Source: Helicobacter sp. NHP19-003
Lineage (GTDB): Bacteria > Campylobacterota > Campylobacteria > Campylobacterales > Helicobacteraceae
Length of the DNA stretch: 64,000 nucleotides
NCBI RefSeq assembly: GCF_019703305.1
Contig: NZ_AP024814.1
Coordinates: 992,001-1,056,000 of the forward strand
Direction: 5' to 3'
Shown in pieces: positions 26,886-35,866 of the stretch. Below the pieces are notes generated by a model. The model made no database searches. It was not told the DNA's origin and saw only the letters and a program-made list of their open reading frames with translations. A program made the translations under genes and the position numbers. The first letter of the stretch is position 1. Every line of letters begins with the position of its first letter.

Positions 26886-26930
26886 ATTCTAGGCAAAGAT
26901 TGTGTAAAAATTGTGTAAAAATGTGTTAAA
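26886..26930. promoter_or_regulatory. crdA promoter with three 11-bp tandem repeats (candidate CrdR site)
   Basis: Two perfect copies of ATTGTGTAAAA (26899-26909, 26910-26920) and a weaker third, ATGTGTTAAA, follow one another with an 11-bp period. On the crdA strand a TAGAAT -10 box lies at 26891-26886, 7 bases downstream of the nearest repeat, so the repeats cover the -35 region and above. OmpR/PhoB-type regulators bind direct repeats of this period, often in place of a -35 box. CrdR is of this type, so it is the likely ligand; this is inference. The same region lies just before fumC. Confidence 0.6.
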
Positions 26931-26958
26931 GTTTGGGAAATTTTTTAAAAGGAAGCGC

Positions 26959-28350
26959 ATGCATTATAGAGTAGAACATGACACCATGGGCGAGGTCAAA
27001 GTAGAGGACAACAAATACTGGGGCGCGCAAACCCAAAGGAGTTTTGAGAACTTCAAAATCGGGGTGGAGAAAATGCCCCCTGAACTGATCAATGCCTTTG
27101 CCAAACTCAAACGCTCTTTAGCCAAGGTCAACCAAGACTTAGGCAAGCTAGACACGAAAAAAGCGGGCGCGATCATGCAGGCTTGTGAAGACATTTTAGC
27201 CGGCAAGTTAGAGGGCATGTTCCCTTTAGCCATTTGGCAAACCGGCAGCGGGACACAAACCAACATGAACATGAACGAAGTCATCGCCAACAGAGCGACT
27301 GAGATTTTAGGGGCAGACTTTAGAAAAGAAAAATTAGTCCACCCCAATGACCATGTGAACATGTCCCAAAGCTCGAACGACACCTTCCCCACGGCCATGC
27401 ACATTGTGGCGGTGTTGGAACTGACCGGCACGCTCTTGCCCGCGCTAGACACCTTGCACGCCACCTTGCATGCCAAAAGTGAAGCATTTAAGGACATCAT
27501 CAAAATCGGGCGCACCCATCTACAAGACGCCACCCCTTTAACTTTGGGCCAAGAGTTTAGTGGCTATGCGAGCATGCTAGAGCACTCTAGGGTGCAGATT
27601 TTAGAGAGTTTAGAGGGCTTAAGGGAGCTTGCCATCGGGGGCACAGCGGTAGGCACAGGCCTTAACGCCCACCCGCAGTTGTCCCAAAAGGTCGCCGAAG
27701 AGCTCACCCACTTTACAGGGCAAGCGTTTAAAAGCGCGCCCAACAAATTCCACGCCTTAACCAGCCACGATGCCATCACTTTCGCCCACGGCGCGTTAAA
27801 AGGATTGGCGGCAAACTTAATGAAAATCGCCAACGACATTCGATGGCTTGCCAGCGGTCCACGCTGTGGTTTGGGTGAATTACACATTCCCGAAAATGAA
27901 CCGGGCAGTTCTATTATGCCGGGCAAAGTCAACCCCACCCAATGCGAAGCCTTGACCATGGTTGCCGTACAAGTGATGGGCAATGATGTGGCGATCGGCT
28001 TTGCCGCTTCACAGGGCAATTTTGAGCTCAATGTTTTTAAACCTGTCATCATCTACAACTTCTTGCAAAGCGTGAAACTCCTAGCCGATGGGATGTTGAG
28101 CTTCAACGAACATTGCGCCAGCGGCATTGAGCCCAACAAGGACAAGATCGACTACTATTTGCACCACTCTTTAATGCTCGTTACCGCTTTAAACCCACAC
28201 ATCGGCTATGAAAATGCCGCCAAAGTCGCCAAAAACGCCCATAAAAAGGGCATCAGCCTTAAAGAATCTGCCCTAGAACTCGGGCTTTTGAGTGAAAAAG
28301 ACTTTGACGCATGGGTCGTCCCCGCCCACATGATTGCCCCAAAGGCGTAG
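26959..28350 (+). CDS. fumC: Fumarate hydratase class II
   Basis: The 463-residue product begins [15 protein letters not shown] and shows [46 protein letters not shown] and the superfamily signature [17 protein letters not shown]. It interconverts fumarate and malate without iron-sulphur clusters. The ATG at 26959 behind AAGGAAG is chosen because the family starts there. It is divergent from crdA with about 100 bases between, as HP1325 and HP1326 are in H. pylori. Confidence 0.97.
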   Translation: MHYRVEHDTMGEVKVEDNKYWGAQTQRSFENFKIGVEKMPPELINAFAKLKRSLAKVNQDLGKLDTKKAGAIMQACEDILAGKLEGMFPLAIWQTGSGTQTNMNMNEVIANRATEILGADFRKEKLVHPNDHVNMSQSSNDTFPTAMHIVAVLELTGTLLPALDTLHATLHAKSEAFKDIIKIGRTHLQDATPLTLGQEFSGYASMLEHSRVQILESLEGLRELAIGGTAVGTGLNAHPQLSQKVAEELTHFTGQAFKSAPNKFHALTSHDAITFAHGALKGLAANLMKIANDIRWLASGPRCGLGELHIPENEPGSSIMPGKVNPTQCEALTMVAVQVMGNDVAIGFAASQGNFELNVFKPVIIYNFLQSVKLLADGMLSFNEHCASGIEPNKDKIDYYLHHSLMLVTALNPHIGYENAAKVAKNAHKKGISLKESALELGLLSEKDFDAWVVPAHMIAPKA

Positions 28351-28366
28351 AGGACTTGGCCTTTAA

Positions 28367-28390
28367 GCCCTTGCAAGTGCTGACAAGGGC
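28367..28390 (+). terminator. Possible stem-loop after fumC
   Basis: GCCCTTG (28367-28373) and CAAGGGC (28384-28390) form a perfect 7-bp stem with a 10-base loop, 17 bases past the fumC stop. There is no T-run, so it would need Rho or act as a 3' RNA stabiliser. The rest of the gap to 28478 holds nothing recognisable. Confidence 0.4.
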
Positions 28391-28478
28391 AAGAACACAA
28401 CCAAAAGCTCTGTTTTGGCAATTCAAAAACAGCGCGGCGTGCTTTGAAAAACCTAAAAGAGTCGCTCAAGTCTCGTTT

Positions 28479-29480
28479 TTAAGGAGATGGTGTGGCTGTT
28501 AAAACCTCATTAAACTCCAATCTAAAGCGATCCGCCTTAAAGTCATCTTGTTTAATCGCCTCTTGGCCTTCTGGACTTTTAAAGTATTGGTTTAAGAGTA
28601 GAAAATAAGCGTTTTTATGGATTCCCATCAAACCGGGCTGGTAGTAGGGAAAACTTGTAGGATCAAGCACCCACTGAGCAGCCTTATCATAGGCCTTAAA
28701 GAGCTTTTGCGCCGCAGAGGTGTGCCATAAATCAAAGCCGTTTTCGGCGAGCAGTTGCCCGGCCACACTGATGGGAGTGAGGGCAAAATGGGTGTAGGCA
28801 ATGCCCTTGATGCCCTTAGTCGGACCGCCATTGTAGTTGGCCGTGTTGCTGCGCACAATCTCTTTAGCCATCACACCATTGTCATCGATGGCGTTTAAAA
28901 GCCAGCCCTGCCATTGATGTGCCATTTTTAGCAAGAGGGCGTGGTCGTTTAGCACCAGCGCACCGCTCACAACAAAAAGCACGCTCCACGCTCCGATGTT
29001 ATTGTCTTTGTTGAGGCGTGCATACTCTAGCATGCGGCGCACAAAGTGCTCAAAGGCGGGGCTAGGAAACTTAGTGCGGATAAAAAGATAGGCCATGTCC
29101 ATGTAGGGCATGGTGAAGTTGATGAGGTTTGTCGCTTCTTTAGAGTCCACACCCTTAAGGTTTTGCGCCCATTGATTCAAAATCTCTCTAGCCCTCTTGG
29201 CGTATATCGTTTTGCCACTTGTATGAAAACCCAAAGCCAAATCATAGGCCAAGTTAGCCGATCGCTTAAACTCTTTAGTGCAAAAATCCGCCTTTCTTTC
29301 GCCCGTTTCTGTGTAGTGAGGCAAAGTGTCGAGCTCTGGGCAGGTTTGGATTTGCTTTTTTAGTTTTCTTTTCAAATGGATTGCATGCTCCAAATCGTGG
29401 GCGTAAAAGCCTTTAAAAATAGAGGGTGTGGCTGAAAGCGTGCTCAAGACACACAGCCCCAAAAGCATGGTTTTTTTCAT
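28479..29480 (-). CDS. Secreted alginate-lyase-family protein
   Basis: The 333-residue product has a signal peptide (KKTMLLGLCVLSTLSATPS) and an alpha/alpha-toroid of the alginate lyase (PL5/AlgL) superfamily. Visible family features are YAKRAREILNQWAQNL, DMAYLFIRTK, NNIGAWSVLFVVSGALVLND at about residues 160-180 with the NN-x-x-AWS active-site strip, and YTHFALTPISVAGQLLAENG with the conserved Tyr/His. The family cleaves uronic-acid polymers by beta-elimination in the periplasm. No alginate synthesis gene is nearby, so the substrate is unknown. It is convergent with fumC. Confidence 0.7.
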   Translation of the reverse strand: MKKTMLLGLCVLSTLSATPSIFKGFYAHDLEHAIHLKRKLKKQIQTCPELDTLPHYTETGERKADFCTKEFKRSANLAYDLALGFHTSGKTIYAKRAREILNQWAQNLKGVDSKEATNLINFTMPYMDMAYLFIRTKFPSPAFEHFVRRMLEYARLNKDNNIGAWSVLFVVSGALVLNDHALLLKMAHQWQGWLLNAIDDNGVMAKEIVRSNTANYNGGPTKGIKGIAYTHFALTPISVAGQLLAENGFDLWHTSAAQKLFKAYDKAAQWVLDPTSFPYYQPGLMGIHKNAYFLLLNQYFKSPEGQEAIKQDDFKADRFRLEFNEVLTATPSP

Positions 29481-30150
29481 CGCATACCTTTTAAAATGAC
29501 CACTTTAACCCCAGCGCCCCTTCTCTATATTAAGCGATCTCTTTTAATGGGGCAACCCCAACCTTGCAGGACACAATGCCGCACCGCTTTGGGTTTGGTT
29601 TTTATCCCCATAAGTGCTTGTGGCACTTTTGACTTTGTTTAGCACCACACCATCGCCCTCAATCGCTAAAAGTCTACAATCGCAAAAACCCCATTGAAGG
29701 CAAAAATGACTCCATAAACGAGTTTGATGCCCTGTTCTATCAGCTCTTTAGTGCGCTCAAAGCACGCCCTCCAACTGCCCCTCTCCTTGCCCCACTGCGT
29801 CTTTTTTAAAAACTCTTGATCGGGTTGGAGTGTGTCTTTTTGTGTTCTCTAGCCAAAGGGTTTTGAGGCACTGCACACCCCTTAGAAATTTGGATTTGGA
29901 TAGGCGTACACGGAGATCCTTGATCACAACGGCCGATTCTAAGCTGTTTATTTAAACAAAAAATAAATCCAGCGCATTGGGGCATTGTTGCAAAAAATAG
30001 GGGTTGAACCGTGCTCAAGCCTCAAGTTTTGTCTAGAGTGTTACCACTTTACTGCCTTTGAGGGGTTTAAAGTGAGGGTTTTAGAGTTTATTAATTTTTG
30101 GGGATGAAACTGCGCTATGCTGTGAATCTAGTTCGCTTGAAAGGATTTTT
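29481..30150. other. Gene-poor stretch before the carbonic anhydrase gene
   Basis: About 670 bases contain no convincing gene. A plus-strand frame at about 29670-29809 reads KNDSINEFDALFYQLFSALK, which looks like coding remains, and a 70-residue minus-strand frame at 30018-29806 has no recognisable features. The start regions of the alginate-lyase-like gene (left) and carbonic anhydrase gene (right) must lie here; a weak -10-like TATGCT is at 30116-30121. No tRNA was seen. Confidence 0.4.
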
Positions 30151-30900
30151 ATGAAAAAAAGCGTGTTGCTTTTTGGTTTATCTTTAAGTCTGCTTGGGGC
30201 TTCGGGGGCTGAGAATTGGGGCTATGAAAACCACACAGGAGCTAAACACTGGGATAAGTTACACAGAGATTATGCGGTCTGCAAGGCTGGTAAAACCCAA
30301 TCGCCCTTCAACATCGAGCATTACTACCACTCCCCCGACAAAGAAGATTTTAGCTTTGATTACAAAAGTACGGTGCCCACTTCGATTGAGTATTCCCACT
30401 ACACTTTTGTGGCCAAGTTTGCCCACCCTAGCGATTCTGTAACTTATAGGGATCACGAGTACCAGTTGGTGAATTTACACTTCCATATCCCCATGGAATT
30501 TGCCATCCATGGCAAACGCCAGCCCTTGAGCATGCACTTGGTCCACAAGGATGCCCAAGGGCGTTTATTGGTGGTGGGGATTGGGTTTACAATTGGACAT
30601 AAAAACCCCTTTTTAACGCCTCTCTTAAACGCCTATAAATACAAGACATCCCCAAAACCTTTGGTTTTAAACAAGCTCTTGCCAGACACGATCCACTACT
30701 ACCACTTCAACGGCTCGCTCACCACCCCACCCTGCACAGAGGGCGTTACATGGTTTGTTCTTGAAGAAACCCTAAGCCTCTCGCCCCAACAATTTGAAGA
30801 CATTAAAAAAATCATGCACAACAAGTCTAACCAACGCCCCCTGCAAAAGGATTATAACCGCGTGATTGTCAAAAGTTCCGCCACGCTCAGAGAGCATTGA
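30151..30900 (+). CDS. Periplasmic alpha-carbonic anhydrase
   Basis: The 249-residue product has a signal peptide (KKSVLLFGLSLSLLGASGA) and then WGYENHTGAKHWDKL. Zinc ligands are His110 and His112 (NLHFH) and His129 (MHLVH), with C44 and C195 (TTPPCTEG) placed to form the usual disulphide. It hydrates CO2 in the periplasm; in H. pylori the homologue (HP1186) works with urease in acid acclimation by buffering with bicarbonate. The ATG has AAAGGA before it. It converges on miaA with a 14-base overlap. Confidence 0.95.
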   Translation: MKKSVLLFGLSLSLLGASGAENWGYENHTGAKHWDKLHRDYAVCKAGKTQSPFNIEHYYHSPDKEDFSFDYKSTVPTSIEYSHYTFVAKFAHPSDSVTYRDHEYQLVNLHFHIPMEFAIHGKRQPLSMHLVHKDAQGRLLVVGIGFTIGHKNPFLTPLLNAYKYKTSPKPLVLNKLLPDTIHYYHFNGSLTTPPCTEGVTWFVLEETLSLSPQQFEDIKKIMHNKSNQRPLQKDYNRVIVKSSATLREH

Positions 30901-31762
30901 GGTCTAAAACCGCCTTTTTAAGTTCAAGGGGGTTTAAAAAACGGGCGTTTTTAAATGTTTTGTTGAAGGTTGTTTGGCGTTTGGCAAGTTGGCAGGTGTG
31001 GGTGGTGATCAAGACTTCTAATTCGTTATAGTCAATCTCGTGATTGAGATGTTGCAAGCACTCTTTAGGGCCTATCGCTTTAAAAGGTTGGCAATGTGTG
31101 CCGTATTTTTGGGCTAGGGTGTCAATCTCTTGCACCATGCCCAGCTTGAGCATGTGCTGTGTGCGCTTGGCAATTTGGGCGTGCAAAGTGGGCTTGTCTA
31201 GCGTTAGAGCAAAAATTTCGATGGGGTGGTTAAAGGGTTTTTTGGGGTGCTTTTGAAAATAAAGGCTTGGGGGAGTGTTGGTGGCAAAATAGAGTTTGAG
31301 CCCTTGTGTGGTGCGGTAGGGGTCTGTGGCTGTGTGGGCGTAAGTGGGGTCTATTTTAGCCAAAAAGGCGTGGGGGTCTTTTAAGGCATTGATTTTTTCT
31401 AAAATCTCTAGCTCTTGTTCTGTTGTGAGTGTGGGCTGTGGGCTTAAGCCCTCAATCACGGATTTTAAATAAAACCCACTCCCCCCCACGATCAAGACAT
31501 TTTCGTGTTCCAACATAGCCCGCTCAAGCTCAGCTTTAAAAACCTGGGCGTTGTTTTTTTGGGGGATGTCTAAGACATCCACGCCATAGTGTGGTACTTG
31601 CGCTAACTCTTGTGGGCTGGGCTTTGCGCTTGCGATGTCTAGCTCTTTATAGACACTCAGCGAATCTAAGGACACAATGGGAGCACTCAAGGCTAGCGCA
31701 AGTTCAAGTCCTAATGCGCTTTTCCCGCTCCCACTAGGACCGATGATGGCGATTAAACTCAA
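30887..31762 (-). CDS. miaA: tRNA dimethylallyltransferase
   Basis: The 291-residue product starts at TTG 31762 (overlapping the rsfS stop) with LIAIIGPSGSGKSALGLELA, the P-loop of MiaA, and shows ISLDS-like PIVSLDSLSVYKELDIASAKP and HYGVDVLD, VLIVGGSGFYLKSVIEGL. It adds an isoprenyl group to A37 of tRNAs reading UNN codons. Length is slightly short but normal for Helicobacter. The TTG start is supported by the coupled TTGA overlap and the immediate P-loop. Confidence 0.94.
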   Translation of the reverse strand: MSLIAIIGPSGSGKSALGLELALALSAPIVSLDSLSVYKELDIASAKPSPQELAQVPHYGVDVLDIPQKNNAQVFKAELERAMLEHENVLIVGGSGFYLKSVIEGLSPQPTLTTEQELEILEKINALKDPHAFLAKIDPTYAHTATDPYRTTQGLKLYFATNTPPSLYFQKHPKKPFNHPIEIFALTLDKPTLHAQIAKRTQHMLKLGMVQEIDTLAQKYGTHCQPFKAIGPKECLQHLNHEIDYNELEVLITTHTCQLAKRQTTFNKTFKNARFLNPLELKKAVLDLNAL

Positions 31763-32082
31763 TGCGGTTTGTTGTAGGTTTTTAAAAACCCGTCTAGATC
31801 AAAGTGGTCTCTATAACTTTGGGTGAAAAGGTGGATCATGATGTCGCCTAAATCTATGATGATCCACTCTTCATTGCTCTCATCTGTGGCGTAAAACTCT
31901 TCGCCTAGAGGTTTGAGCGTGGTTTTTAAATGATCGAGCAAAGATAGGGCGTGTTTGCTGGCTAGGGTGGTGGCGATCACCACATGTGCGGTGATGTAGT
32001 CTTGCTCTCTTAAGTCAAAGGTGGTGATGTTTTCCGCCTTTTTTTCCTCGAGCAGGGCAACGATTCTAGCAATTCTTGGCAT
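31759..32082 (-). CDS. rsfS: Ribosomal silencing factor RsfS
   Basis: The 107-residue product matches the RsfS/Iojap family: ITTFDLREQDYITAHVVIATTLASKHA, broken here for length into ITTFDLREQDYITAH and VVIATTLASKHALSL, then EEWIIIDLGDIMIHLFTQSYRDHF. It binds ribosomal protein uL14 and blocks subunit joining when nutrients are short. It has an ATG with AGGAGAACC before it and overlaps miaA, as HP1414 and HP1415 do. Confidence 0.93.
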   Translation of the reverse strand: MPRIARIVALLEEKKAENITTFDLREQDYITAHVVIATTLASKHALSLLDHLKTTLKPLGEEFYATDESNEEWIIIDLGDIMIHLFTQSYRDHFDLDGFLKTYNKPH

Positions 32083-32090
32083 GGTTCTCC

Positions 32091-32663
32091 TTAAAGGTTG
32101 TCAACACCCCGCTTTGCACTAGGGGGCAGGTGGGGGGATTTGGTGTTTTGCGAGCAGGGCCTGATCTGTGTAGATGAAATGGGGCATTTGATGTTCTCAA
32201 GAGATAAAAACGAGTGGTTGAAACTCGGAGGCGTGTCTAGGGGGTAGCCCTGTCGTTGTACCAAAATAAAATGCGCCAGCTGTGTGAGTTCGTCATAGCC
32301 CTCCCAGTCTTTTAAACCCGCCACATTGTCTGTGCCCATGATAAAGTAGAGTTTTTGGGGGTGGTAGGTTTGGTTAAAGTGGCGCACGCTCTCAATGGTC
32401 GGCACGGGGCGCTTTTGCTGTGTCTCGTAGTCGCTAACGATGACCTTGTCCATGCCCCTTAAGAGTTCTTGCATCCACAGCAGGCGTTGCTCTGGGGTGA
32501 AAGCAGGGGGGGTTTTAAAGGGGTTTTGGTGGGCGACTAGGATGAAAAACTTGTCTAGGGCAAAGCTCGCTAGGGTTTGGTAAATCACTTCTAAATGGGC
32601 GACGTGCGGGGGGTCAAAGCTGCCCCCATAAAGCGCAATGGTGGGCTTAGGTGTTAGACTCAA
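32091..32663 (-). CDS. nadD: Nicotinate-nucleotide adenylyltransferase
   Basis: The 190-residue product has the nucleotidyltransferase site [20 protein letters not shown], the [11 protein letters not shown] segment and the ISSTQIR motif. It adenylates nicotinate mononucleotide in NAD synthesis. The start is TTG at 32663, inside the end of nikR; no ATG lies before the GGSFDPPH site. After ISSTQIR the frame reads PCSQNTKSP, while the next frame reads ALLAKHQIP before the first resumes with HLPPSAKRG. Two compensating one-base shifts (a G-pair near 32157-32158 and a C6 near 32131-32136 on the coding strand) may therefore lie in the tail. Confidence 0.88.
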   Translation of the reverse strand: MSLTPKPTIALYGGSFDPPHVAHLEVIYQTLASFALDKFFILVAHQNPFKTPPAFTPEQRLLWMQELLRGMDKVIVSDYETQQKRPVPTIESVRHFNQTYHPQKLYFIMGTDNVAGLKDWEGYDELTQLAHFILVQRQGYPLDTPPSFNHSFLSLENIKCPISSTQIRPCSQNTKSPHLPPSAKRGVDNL

Positions 32664-33093
32664 AACTCGATGCTTTGGTGAGCTTGGAAAACTTCACGCC
32701 CTTAAGCCCCCCGATTTCTAGGTGCAGGTGCATGATGTCGGCGGGCTTGCCCTTTAAGATGATGGTTTCTAGGCAGTTGTGGGCGTTTAGATGGACATGC
32801 GTGGTACATAAAATGCTGATGTGGCTCTCGTGCTGTATGTCGATCATGCGCTGGTTGAGCTCCCTCTGGTGGTGGTCGTAAATGAGCACCACCACCGCCA
32901 CAATCAAGCCACAATTATCCTCCGCGTCCGCCCGACTCCAGCTGTCCTCCACTAAACGCTCTCGTATCATGTCCCGTACCAGTTCAGAGCGGGACGAATA
33001 GCCGTTTTTAATGATGCGGTTGTCTAGCTCATCTAAAAGATTTTGTTGTAAGGACACCGAAAACCTAATGATGGCATCTTCTTTGTTTTCCAT
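32647..33093 (-). CDS. nikR: Nickel-responsive regulator NikR
   Basis: The 148-residue product is a ribbon-helix-helix and ACT-type regulator almost identical in layout to H. pylori Nik[21 protein letters not shown] at the DNA-binding end and high-affinity nickel ligands His88, His99, His101 and Cys107 at the same numbers. In H. pylori NikR represses nickel uptake genes and activates urease when nickel is plentiful. It precedes nadD with a 17-base overlap. It lies 23 bases after lgt, so any own promoter would be inside lgt. Confidence 0.97.
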   Translation of the reverse strand: MENKEDAIIRFSVSLQQNLLDELDNRIIKNGYSSRSELVRDMIRERLVEDSWSRADAEDNCGLIVAVVVLIYDHHQRELNQRMIDIQHESHISILCTTHVHLNAHNCLETIILKGKPADIMHLHLEIGGLKGVKFSKLTKASSFESNT

Positions 33094-33116
33094 TGCACTC
33101 CCTAAAAAGTGCCATT

Positions 33117-33962
33117 TTAGCGCATTTGGGCAGATTTATCAAGTTTGATAAATCCCCACAGCCCCAAGGAAATTAGCACCATACAAAAGCTCAAAATCTG
33201 CCCCATGCTCAAATGCCCCACATAGTAACCCAGCTGTGCATCCGCCTCTCTAAAATACTCTGCCACAAACCGCGCACACGCATAAGAAAAGCCATACACC
33301 ACCATGAGCATGCCATGCGCCTTGGTGTAACGCCTTGCCACGCAAATCACGACAAACACGCAAAGACCTTCCAAAAACGCCTCTATGAGCTGGCTAGGGT
33401 AGCGTAACACCCCATTCACCAAAATGCCTATTTTCTCCCCGAAAAGATCGCCCTGTGGCACCACCCGCCCAAACAGCTCTTGGTTTAAGAAGTTGCCGAT
33501 CCGCCCAAAGACATAGGCTAAAGGCAAACTCACGGCGATCAAGTCCAAATACACCAAGAAATTTTGCTTTTTCACCTTGCTAAAGACCCACGAAGCCACC
33601 AAAAAGCCCACAAGCCCGCCGTGATAGCTCATGCCCCTAATGCCGATAAACTGCCCCTCGTAAAAGGGGTTGAAGATTTGCCACGGGGCTTTGAGATAAT
33701 AAAGCGTGTTTGGGTCGTAAATGAGAATATAGCCCAGCCTTGCGCCCAAAACCACCCCCACCTCAGCGTATAAAAAATAACTCTCAAAATGGGCTTGGCT
33801 GATGGGAAAGCGTTTAGGGTCTGTCTTCAACGCCCTCTTGGCTAGAAAAAAGGCGATTAAAAGGGCACTCACATAGGCAAGCCCATACCAATGCACGGGA
33901 ATGCCAAAGAGAGTAAAAGCGATGGGGGTAAAATGGCTATAAATCGTGTTCCAGTAACTCAC
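33117..33962 (-). CDS. lgt: Prolipoprotein diacylglyceryl transferase
   Basis: The 281-residue polytopic enzyme moves diacylglycerol to the lipobox Cys of prelipoproteins. It has [44 protein letters not shown] and the Lgt signature [16 protein letters not shown]. The start is GTG at 33962, inside the 3' end of the upstream pseudouridine synthase gene (26-base overlap). It acts on the lipoproteins of this bacterium, such as the META-domain protein here. Confidence 0.95.
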   Translation of the reverse strand: MSYWNTIYSHFTPIAFTLFGIPVHWYGLAYVSALLIAFFLAKRALKTDPKRFPISQAHFESYFLYAEVGVVLGARLGYILIYDPNTLYYLKAPWQIFNPFYEGQFIGIRGMSYHGGLVGFLVASWVFSKVKKQNFLVYLDLIAVSLPLAYVFGRIGNFLNQELFGRVVPQGDLFGEKIGILVNGVLRYPSQLIEAFLEGLCVFVVICVARRYTKAHGMLMVVYGFSYACARFVAEYFREADAQLGYYVGHLSMGQILSFCMVLISLGLWGFIKLDKSAQMR

Positions 33963-34695
33963 AAAAATCCTTGAAGTAAGGGGGTAGGGGGGCTTGGAAT
34001 TGATGCCCGAGCAACTCTAATTTAAAAGCGTGTAAGAAAAAATGCTTATGGGGCTTTGCCCCGTAGAAAATGTCGCCCACAATGGGGTGCTTGATATGGC
34101 TTAAATGTGCCCTAATTTGGTGTGTTACCCCCGTTTCAATCACCACTTTGGCTAAGGTCGTCTGCTTAAAGCTCTTAAGGGGGGTGATGTGCGTTATCGC
34201 CCTCTTGCCCTTGCTATGCACAAACGCTTTGACAAAACCCTTTTTATCCTCTGTGTGGCTTTTTTGTACGCTTAAGGGCTGTGTTAAAGTCAAGGGCTTG
34301 TCTAGCACCCCTTGCACCAAAGCAAGATACTCTTTATAGACTTGGCGTTCTTTAAACGCCTCTAGGGCTTCTTGGTAAAACGCGCCTAAAGCTAGCAAGA
34401 GTACCCCGCTTGTGCTTTGGTCCAAGCGGTGGCAAAGCTGGTAGGGCTTGTGGGTGCGCTCTAGCTCAAAGCTCGACACATTGGGGGCTTTATCTAGGGC
34501 TAAAAACTTAGCCCCTTTAGCTAAAACCCCACTCTTGCACTCCAGCACACTTAAAAAGGCGTGCGGGTCTATCAACTCTCTAGCCAGCTTGAGCCTTTGC
34601 CCCTTTAAGCTCACCAGCCCCCGATCGATCAGCCTTTTAGCCTCTTTGTGCGAAATTTGGCACTGCTTTGCCAAAACCTTATACGCCTGCAACAT
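33937..34695 (-). CDS. RluA-family pseudouridine synthase
   Basis: The 252-residue product has an S4-like N-terminus (CQISHKEAKRLIDRGLVSLKGQRL) and the catalytic motif CHRLDQSTSGVLLLAL, in which the Asp of RLD is the nucleophile, plus HQIRAHLSHIKHPIVGDIFYG. It converts uridine to pseudouridine in rRNA or tRNA; the site cannot be told from sequence. It corresponds to H. pylori HP0956 in position between waaA and lgt. Confidence 0.9.
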   Translation of the reverse strand: MLQAYKVLAKQCQISHKEAKRLIDRGLVSLKGQRLKLARELIDPHAFLSVLECKSGVLAKGAKFLALDKAPNVSSFELERTHKPYQLCHRLDQSTSGVLLLALGAFYQEALEAFKERQVYKEYLALVQGVLDKPLTLTQPLSVQKSHTEDKKGFVKAFVHSKGKRAITHITPLKSFKQTTLAKVVIETGVTHQIRAHLSHIKHPIVGDIFYGAKPHKHFFLHAFKLELLGHQFQAPLPPYFKDFCELLEHDL

Positions 34696-35863
34696 GGATT
34701 GCCTCCACTAAAGTTTGTAATTCTTGGTTTTGGGTGTTGATTTTACTTGTTTTGAGCGTGGCGTGCTTGGCTAAAGTTTGGGCGAGCGCGTCTCCTTGCA
34801 CCAAATAGAAATTTTGCACACAGGCAAACAACGCCTCTTGGTTAAAAATATGCGTCCCACTAATGAGCTTAACCCCAAAATAGGCGGGCTCTAGGGGGTT
34901 GTGTCCGCCAATGGGGGCAAACGCCCCCCCTAAAATGACAATGTCGGCGATCGCATAAAAATTAACCAGCTCCCCCAGCGTGTCTATCAAAAGCACTTTA
35001 CTATCCCACTTCAAGCCCTTAGAGAAACAGCTAAAATCCCCTTGGAGTGTGGGGTGTTTTTCTAGGTAGTTTTGCACCTCTTTAAAGCGCTCAGGGTGGC
35101 GGGGGACTAAGATGAGTTGTGCCGGCTCTTGTAGCCTCAAAAACGCCTCTAAAATCAACGCTTCTTCGCTCGGGTGGGTGCTTGCCCCCACAATGCTTAA
35201 GTGTTTGAGTTTGGGGTGGTTCTTGGTGCAAAGGGGGGGGTTGAATAATTTGGTGTGGGGAAAAACGCAAAGCGTTTTTGCCCCTAAGCTTTCTAACCTC
35301 TCTTTATCGAGCACACTTTGGGCATAGATAAAATCAATCTGTTTAAAAAGGGCAGTGTAAAAGGGTTTTAGGCGTTGATACTTGGGGTAAGAGCGGCGAG
35401 AAATGCGGGCGTTGATTAAAAAAGTCTTTGCCCCCACAGACTTAGCCAGCGCAAAGAGATGAAACCACAGCTCCGCCTCTGTAACGACAAGGGCTTTTAA
35501 CTCGCTCAAGTCTTGACGCCACAAGAACAAAAGGGTTTCAAAGAGCAGAAAACGCACTTGGAGTTTGGGGTGGGTCTTGGCTAATTTTTTGGCGTGGTTA
35601 TAGCCCGTCTGTGTGGTTGTACTTAAAAGCGTGGGCGTGTCTTTAAAGGCGTTTAGCAAGCACTCCAAAGATTTCACTTCGCCTAAAGAGCAAGCGTGCA
35701 ACCACAAGCGGGGCTTAAACTCAAGGGCATGCCTTTTGGCAAAAAAGCGCCCTTTCAAAGAATGGCGGTACTTCGCCTTGAGGCTAAAAAGGGCTAAAAA
35801 GGGCGTGGCACAAAGGTGCGCTAAGGCCAAAAGCACTAAATACACAAACTTGAAAAAAGCCAA
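34679..35863 (-). CDS. waaA: 3-deoxy-D-manno-octulosonic acid transferase
   Basis: The 394-residue product is the Kdo transferase of lipid A-core synthesis, on the inner membrane through an N-terminal helix. It has KYRHSLKGRFF, LWLHACSLGEVKSL, VTEAELWFHLF, FLINARISRRSY, the SIVGASTHPSEEALIL donor-site region and GGAFAPIGGHNPLEPA. The start may be TTG at 35863 or GTG at 35845; neither has an ideal ribosome site. A C8 run (35233-35240 on the plus strand as G8) lies in frame in LFNPPLC and would switch the gene off if it slipped. Confidence 0.93.
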   Translation of the reverse strand: MAFFKFVYLVLLALAHLCATPFLALFSLKAKYRHSLKGRFFAKRHALEFKPRLWLHACSLGEVKSLECLLNAFKDTPTLLSTTTQTGYNHAKKLAKTHPKLQVRFLLFETLLFLWRQDLSELKALVVTEAELWFHLFALAKSVGAKTFLINARISRRSYPKYQRLKPFYTALFKQIDFIYAQSVLDKERLESLGAKTLCVFPHTKLFNPPLCTKNHPKLKHLSIVGASTHPSEEALILEAFLRLQEPAQLILVPRHPERFKEVQNYLEKHPTLQGDFSCFSKGLKWDSKVLLIDTLGELVNFYAIADIVILGGAFAPIGGHNPLEPAYFGVKLISGTHIFNQEALFACVQNFYLVQGDALAQTLAKHATLKTSKINTQNQELQTLVEAIHVAGV

Positions 35864-35866
35864 ACC

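Noticed and set aside
29806-30018. 70-residue minus-strand frame in the gap
   Set aside because: It has no recognisable domain, no ribosome site and mixed composition, so it is not listed as a gene.
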